DNA of 64,000 nt from Homalodisca vitripennis (Eukaryota; Arthropoda; Insecta; Hemiptera; Cicadellidae): assembly GCF_021130785.1 (NCBI RefSeq), contig NC_060213.1, positions 71,506,001 to 71,570,000 on the forward strand, read 5' to 3'. The notes beneath the pieces were generated by a model, which was given only the letters and a program-made list of their open reading frames with translations, was not told where the DNA came from and did not search any database. Positions 58,432 through 64,000 of the stretch are shown one piece after another (position 1 is the first letter of the stretch; each line of letters begins with the position of its first letter). The position numbers and the translations under genes were made by a program.

Positions 58432-59490
58432 ATGCCATTCTCAAATGAGGAGGGATTCCAGATGCTTATGGTATTAGGGGGATGTTTTCCAAATTTACTC
58501 AGCTGCCGCTCTTCTTTATGCCCAACGTTACCCCAGACCGCGAACATCACTCCAGGAACGTTTTTTCAAAGACTTGCTAGATCTAGTTTCGTGAAACAGG
58601 TCATGTTCAACCTGACCACAACAAAGGAAAGGAACTCGCTAGACCCGTGAGAAGTGATAGGGTACCCGAAGTTTTGGCAGCCTTTAAACTGAATCCGCAT
58701 GGTTCTACACGAAGAGTAGTTCTTGATTCTGGTATGAGTCAAAGATCTGTTTTAAGAATTGTTCACGATCATAAAATGCACCCATATAGGATGTCATTAC
58801 ATCAAGAACTCCATGGAGATGACTACCTTCATAGAATGAACTTTTGTTTGTGGGCTCGAGAAAAACTACAACAAAATCAAAACTTTCACCGTAACATTCT
58901 GTGGTGTGACGAGGGTTACGTTTAGGAGTAATCGAGAAGTGAACCGCCACAATATGAGATACTGGGTGTTTTTGAAAACCCACACTGGATGCAAGAAGTG
59001 GACAACCCAAAGGTACTGGACCCTAAATACCTGGTGCGGTATTATCGGTGACAAAATTCTAGGGCCATTCTTCTTTGACGATCGCCTAGACTGAGTAGTT
59101 TATATCAACTTTCTAATTGAAATCCCTGAGAAAGTCTTACAACGTATGTGGTTTATGCACGATGGGTCACCAGCACACTACGCCGAAGATTCTCGATTGA
59201 TTCTAAACGAGCAATACCATGACAGATGGATTGGAATAGGCGGCCCTGTGAACTACCCAGCGAGATCTCCTGATTTAAACGTGTATGGACTTTTACTTGT
59301 GGGGTAGACTAAAAGACCTACTGTATAAATCAAGACCAACAACTAGAGAGGACATGATGTGGTGGATAAGGTAGGCTATAAACACGATCAGTAGAGAAGA
59401 GATATTGAGAGCTGTAGATAGCTTCACCTCAAGGATTGAACTCTGTCTGGAAAATAATGGGTTGCAGTTTGAGCACCGGTCTTAACTCTT
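58432..59490 (+). pseudogene. Mariner-superfamily transposase, frameshifted
   Basis: The N-terminus starts MPFSNEEGFQMLMVLG at 58432 and soon shifts frame. The second DNA-binding region reads NPHGSTRRVVLDSGMSQRSV near 58690-58750. The first catalytic Asp is in ILWCDE near 58910, where a one-base change shifts the frame to VTFRSNREVNRHNMRYW. Then TWCGIIGDKILGPFFFDD, MWFMHDGSPAHYAEDSRLIL (second Asp, ~59162) and NYPARSPDLN (third Asp, ~59273) follow. The second and third Asp are 36 residues apart, as in copy 1. After another shift, MDFYLWGRLKDLLYKS completes the domain. A TGA also interrupts the frame at about 59092. Confidence 0.85.
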
Positions 59491-59964
59491 CATGAGGTCA
59501 GTTACTAGGTTATTGTTAGTTTTAGTTTGATAATTGATAATTTTCATATTCATAATTTACCATGATGCTGCTGTAACATGGTAGATTTGTTTTCAAAACC
59601 AGTTTGAAGTGTTTATCTTTTTTAATAATGACAGGATACTCTTTTCCTTCCATGGCACTCACATCAATGATTAAATAACAACAGGTTTTCTCCTATCATT
59701 TTGTGTAATTTAAGTGTAAAAACTTTTTATAATTAAAAATTTACTAATTTAATAACTGGGTAATTTTCCTGTTTCATGAGAGAACTCAGCACTTACCGTA
59801 AGACATTGTAGTTTACGGTGTGTTCCAATACCTTTTTAAATTTTAAAAGACTTTTAATAATTGGGTACAGTATTTTTTCAATCATAAACATAAGAGACCA
59901 GTTTACTGTTGGGAACTTTTTTTTACTTGCACATTGCACTAATTTTTTATAATAAATACATTGA

Positions 59965-60605
59965 GTAAAGTTATTAAAAAAATCTATTTTTGTAACACAG
60001 TTTTGAAACCATTGGAGATAGAGACAAACTTTAAATGTAGAAAATGTTTATTTTTTAAAGACCTTTCTAATGATGTACAACACAACCTAGGTTGCTATTT
60101 GAGATTTTTTAGATTGGGGCTGTTATTATTTTCAAAAATTCTATGTATTTTTAAAATGTGTAAATTTTGGGGTAGGGTGGCATTTGATGATATTTTTTGA
60201 TAAGCCGTCTCATCGTTAGTTTTGAATAAAAAAATATCGTCTCTCTACATTTGTGCAGGTAGTTGCAATAAATTTACCCACAAACCCCTGATTTTTTAAC
60301 GTTTTGGTGTACCCTGTACATAAGCGGCAAGATAGGTTCAAAATTTTTTTGCATCAAAATAAGCAGTGAAACAATACCTTTAAAATGAGGTATAACTCAA
60401 CATACCTTTAAATTTTGAAAATTTTCCAAAAAACCACCCCTACCTACCCCCAAAAACTACCCTTTTGGGGAGTTTTTAGAGAGATTTCAAAATAATTTCT
60501 CCAAATTCTTTGGGGTGGAAATAGGGGGGTTTAAGTTGTTACGAATAATCTACCTCGTTTGGTTTGGCCGCTATACGTACTGTACGGGTGGTCTGCCTCA
60601 CCCTG
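59965..60605 (-). repeat. Right long inverted repeat of mariner copy 3
   Basis: Partner of 57461-58095; ends GTCTGCCTCACCCTG then TATA. The open frames at 59961-60200 and 60515-60721 lie in this arm (the latter running slightly past it) and are not genes. Confidence 0.92.
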
Positions 60606-63490
60606 TATATTGCGTTGACTGTGTGTTTTTTGCTTTGAATACTAATTCTGGGAAAGAATACAATCGTCCAATCCATTCCTGCAACTGGAATGACCATTGT
60701 AAAAATTGGTTTAGTTTATAACACCGTTAAATTTGTTCCAAATTTTTACCTTCTAAAATAAATGAAATGGCTCTGATTTTGACTATACAGTTCACGGACA
60801 AATTTACTTCTAGTATATAATTAAAAACTTTTATTTTACAGAAACTAAAGTTGCATCATATTTGTCTTTTGTTTGACGGGACTCATAACTGTAGAGTTCT
60901 GTTTTTGTCCTTTAATCAAAATAATCCGTAATATAACTAATTAGGGAAAGTTACAAATTTGAAATAGCATACATATATTCAATATGGCCATAAGATTAAC
61001 GGTATTCATGTAGTTAAAGATAATTTAAAACATAATAGTGGCGAAAAAAAGAATTCCTATGTAAAGAAAAAAATATTTGTTGCTCCCGGCTTCGGCAAGC
61101 GTACCTTTAGACTAGCACTGTTCGCCTATGCACTGACAGTTTTCTTTGACTCAAGTACCTTTGGAATCATAATAAAATTTGTCAAATAGTGGCGCCTAGT
61201 ACATTTTTTATAAATTTTGTTACATCAAAAATATTGATATAATTTTAAAAATTATTCCGTATTCTTACGGTAACCGTATGCTGTTGAAAAGGACGGTTCT
61301 TTTTTTACTGTATAATTGGATAAATACTATGACATGTTTCTGTTATTTTCACGCTATTAAGACATGCATACGAAGAATGTTGCTGCTTGGTTTCTGGATT
61401 CTGTTCCGTTAACTTTTTAAGGGTTAAAAAATAGTTTCCCGGTTAGTATTTTTAAAAGTTCTATTTAATAGTTATACATTTTATGAGGTACTAGACATTT
61501 TATACTAATAAAAATTTGTACTCATACAAATGCCATGTTCAAATGTTTGGAATCAGTCAAATTGTTGTGCCATTTGGTTCAATAATATACTGACAAAAAC
61601 TTCATTAATATATCAACCAAATTTATCTCAGATAGTATTGAAATATTATTCTTCAATTAAATAAACCACTCGGTACTTTATACATAGCTTTAAAATATTC
61701 TAAATTTTCTTAATTGATAATCATTGAGAAATGGTTTATACATCTACCATTAGGAGAAACCTATGACGTTTGTTTCAATTTACATATCCAAAAATTATTC
61801 CATGGATAATAATGTTGTGTATTACGATAGTTTGTTTTATGTAAAACTCTACATTTTAAATTGGCTAACCTATATATCGATTATTCCATGCGCATAAGAA
61901 GCGGTAATCTGTCAAATTTCTGTCAGCCTTTGTGGCATGGCTGATGGATTACTTTTACTTTTCCTCATCACTTACTATTTATATTTATGTAATTTTAGTA
62001 TATTAAAATGTTAGCAAATTAAATTTGTGATTGAGCTGATTGGAATGAATGTGTTATTTAATTTAAAAACTAGTGTATATTTTTTATTAGCTAGGAATAT
62101 GGTCTTTACGAACCTACTCACTCATTTAAGTCGTATTTGCTATATAATGTACAAATATTGCTTGATTTAGCTTGTACATATCGACTCTTTTATTTATAAC
62201 CAATTCAACCGATCCAATGGAGTATAGAAGGACCAGAGAGAACGTAACTAAAGAGGTAGTTCAAAGACAAAAAGGTATACTAACGGTCTAGGCTCATAAT
62301 CTTTTTACTCTAAAGTCATCGAACCTATTCCAGGAACCAAAAGTAATCTGTATATTACGTTTGAAATATACAGGACCTTCCTATCATGGGTTTAATACAC
62401 GTACGAACAGAAAAATTGATAGATATAAGGATGGTCTACTGTTTCACTTTTCAAACATAGAAACTGTATGAGTTTACCTTTAACTAAGGGCATCTATGTA
62501 ACTAAGGCATTGATTCTCTAGAGCCTTTCTATGAAGATTTTTGCTCGTATGGGCAGAGGGACGGGCAGGCAGACAGACTGCCCATTTTTCAGCTAAAACT
62601 TAAATAGTACTGTTCTTTCTTGGTGCCGGAGGAACCCATGCACTCAGTTTTGAATATCTATGAACTTTCTCTCAAGAGAAACAGACTGAAGAACAGCGAC
62701 ACATCTTCAATATGACTTTAATAAATCACAATGTTTGCAGAACGGTTTTAGTTTGAGATATTTTACTAGAATAAGAATGGTAAAGAGCAAAATAGTATTA
62801 CTACTATCAAGTTATTACGAATATATTTGGCACTTTAATTTTTAACCTCTGTGCACGTTACACCAGCTCATCCATACTCGAGAAATTACATAAATAATGC
62901 CTATATCTAAATTTAATCGCACCTTTAGTGTTATATTCCTATCCATACATACCGGTGGTCTCTCCACAGATTTTAATTATCTGAAACATATAAATTTAAG
63001 TTAAACGTCGAAGGAAGAAATTTAGTAATTGTAGCAAATCTGATAAACGAAATATTTTCTTAATAAAAAAAAGTTTGATAAATTATATGACCTGGTAAAT
63101 AAAAAAATTGTTTTACCTGTCAGGGTTTTTTCACGTACCCTTGAATCGATATAAACTCACCACTAAAAATGAAAGTATAAAAATCAATTTAGTATATGAT
63201 TGTGTTATTTATAATACATATTATAATAAGTGTATTATAGTCCATTATTAAAACATGGCATATTTTCCAATAAACGCTATTTATAATATTACATAATTCA
63301 TTGAAATGAAATCCACACGTTTAAAACTATTGTTTTCCTGATAGAAATCAAATCTTAAATTACAATAAAATCTAATCTAAAAAAAATAGCTCTGGTCTAA
63401 TAAAAATACACTTGTTTACATCGACATGGAGTTCACCATGTTGTTGTTACTAACTAAAATTCCAAAGCATTTAATTTAAACAAATTAAAT
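60606..63490. other. Stretch without recognisable genes
   Basis: AT-rich; no coding family, RNA gene or complete element recognised. Confidence 0.5.
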
Positions 63491-63509
63491 TATAATTTGT
63501 TCCTTCTTG

Positions 63510-63965
63510 CATATATATGCTACCGAGCCAAGTACAATCAGAACATGGGAGTTTTGTACGACTGCACCACAATCACTCGGGCAAACGAAGTTGGGTTGGA
63601 CGGGAAAGTGATCAGAGGAAGCTATTAATCTCATTTAATCACATGCACGTTGAAACTCAACTAATGGGTCAATGTACAATAATGTCCAGCTTGCGTCACA
63701 GGTATATACATTAATAGTTATATATAATGACATTTATATAACTGCACAGGGTGTGTAAGGTTTGGTTGGAAGGAGAAATGGTGTGAGGGAGTCGTTAAAC
63801 AACTTAGATCACAATCATGCTGACTTCCTACTTAGATTTCAATGTACAGGGGTCCATCACTCACCGACGTACCTTCTTAAACATTACAGATATATAGTTA
63901 TATGCAATGGCGAATATACGAATGGCATGTAAGGTTAGAACAGATTGGAGAAAGAGTGGTGAAGT

Positions 63966-63967
<2 letters not shown>
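63510..63967. repeat. Possible diverged tandem repeat, about 190 bp unit
   Basis: GTTGGACGGGAAAGTG (63592), GTTGGAAGGAGAAATGGTG (63764) and GATTGGAGAAAGAGTGGTG (63942) recur at a ~175-180 bp period. TCAATGTACA and TGTAAGGTT also recur between the units, with ATTAATAGTTATATATAATG matching ATTACAGATATATAGTTATA. Divergence is high and I am not certain it is a true tandem array. Confidence 0.35.

Positions 63968-64000
<33 letters not shown>
63968..64000. repeat. (TA)n microsatellite at window edge
   Basis: TA array continuing past the end of the window. Confidence 0.93.

Larger units (their letters stand above)
57461..60605 (+). mobile_element. Mariner/Tc1-superfamily transposon with ~635 bp inverted ends (copy 3)
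   Basis: A 3.15 kb element bordered by TA. Ends AAGGGTGAGGCAGACCACCC (left) and the inverse of CAGGGTGAGGCAGACCACCC (right). Inverted repeats cover 57461-58095 and 59965-60605 and are almost identical over long blocks such as GTACAGTACGTATAGCGGCC and AACGAGGTAGATTATTCGTA. Unlike copies 1 and 2, its transposase is on the plus strand. The gene has several frameshifts and stops. Confidence 0.92.

Overview
AT-rich, intron-bearing, repeat-dense eukaryotic DNA, most likely from an insect genome (the mobile-element set would suit a hemipteran, but nothing here fixes the species). The only host gene I can name is an alkaline phosphatase on the minus strand, seen as two consecutive exons at the left edge (1323-1543, then 132-391). 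No tRNA, rRNA, CRISPR or bacterial operon structure was seen. Almost every other recognisable coding stretch belongs to a broken mobile element.

Layout: 2.7-5.0 kb, a mariner/Tc1-superfamily transposon with ~430 bp inverted ends. 7.0 kb, a 167 bp near-perfect foldback. 11.7-23.6 kb, a decayed Maverick/Polinton (virus-like giant transposon), all genes on the minus strand. From high to low coordinates these are protein-primed DNA polymerase B, packaging ATPase, an in-frame 24 bp tandem repeat, a Polinton-specific protein, a phospholipase A2-like remnant, the major capsid protein, a small conserved protein, an Ulp1/adenain-like protease, an unassigned protein and the minor capsid (penton) protein. 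The integrase, the polymerase exonuclease half and the far terminus are gone. A 5'-truncated CR1/Jockey-type non-LTR retrotransposon (14.4-18.3 kb) sits inside the major capsid gene and has moved its C-terminus about 3.9 kb away.

27.4-33.0 kb: a ~245 bp inverted-repeat pair encloses a 5'-truncated R1-clade retrotransposon (27.7-30.1 kb) and unassigned DNA. 33.2-34.8 kb: an RTE/SINE-type repeat followed by a second copy of its 3' half. 36.8-39.3 kb and 57.5-60.6 kb: two more mariner-superfamily elements with very long inverted ends (~550 and ~635 bp). 42.0-42.7 kb: converging degenerate subrepeats. 42.85-45.98 kb: a young but internally deleted Ty1/copia retrotransposon with both LTRs, primer-binding site, polypurine tract and a 5 bp target duplication. 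Long (TA)n arrays and one (GA)n array punctuate the rest. Two diverged copies of a leader-like sequence at 35.8 and 48.4 kb are the most interesting non-coding similarity.

The window reads as nested insertions in intergenic or intronic DNA. I see no intact novel multi-gene system. The nearest thing to one is the fossil Polinton, which still shows an entire virion-assembly module in order but with stops or frameshifts in most genes.
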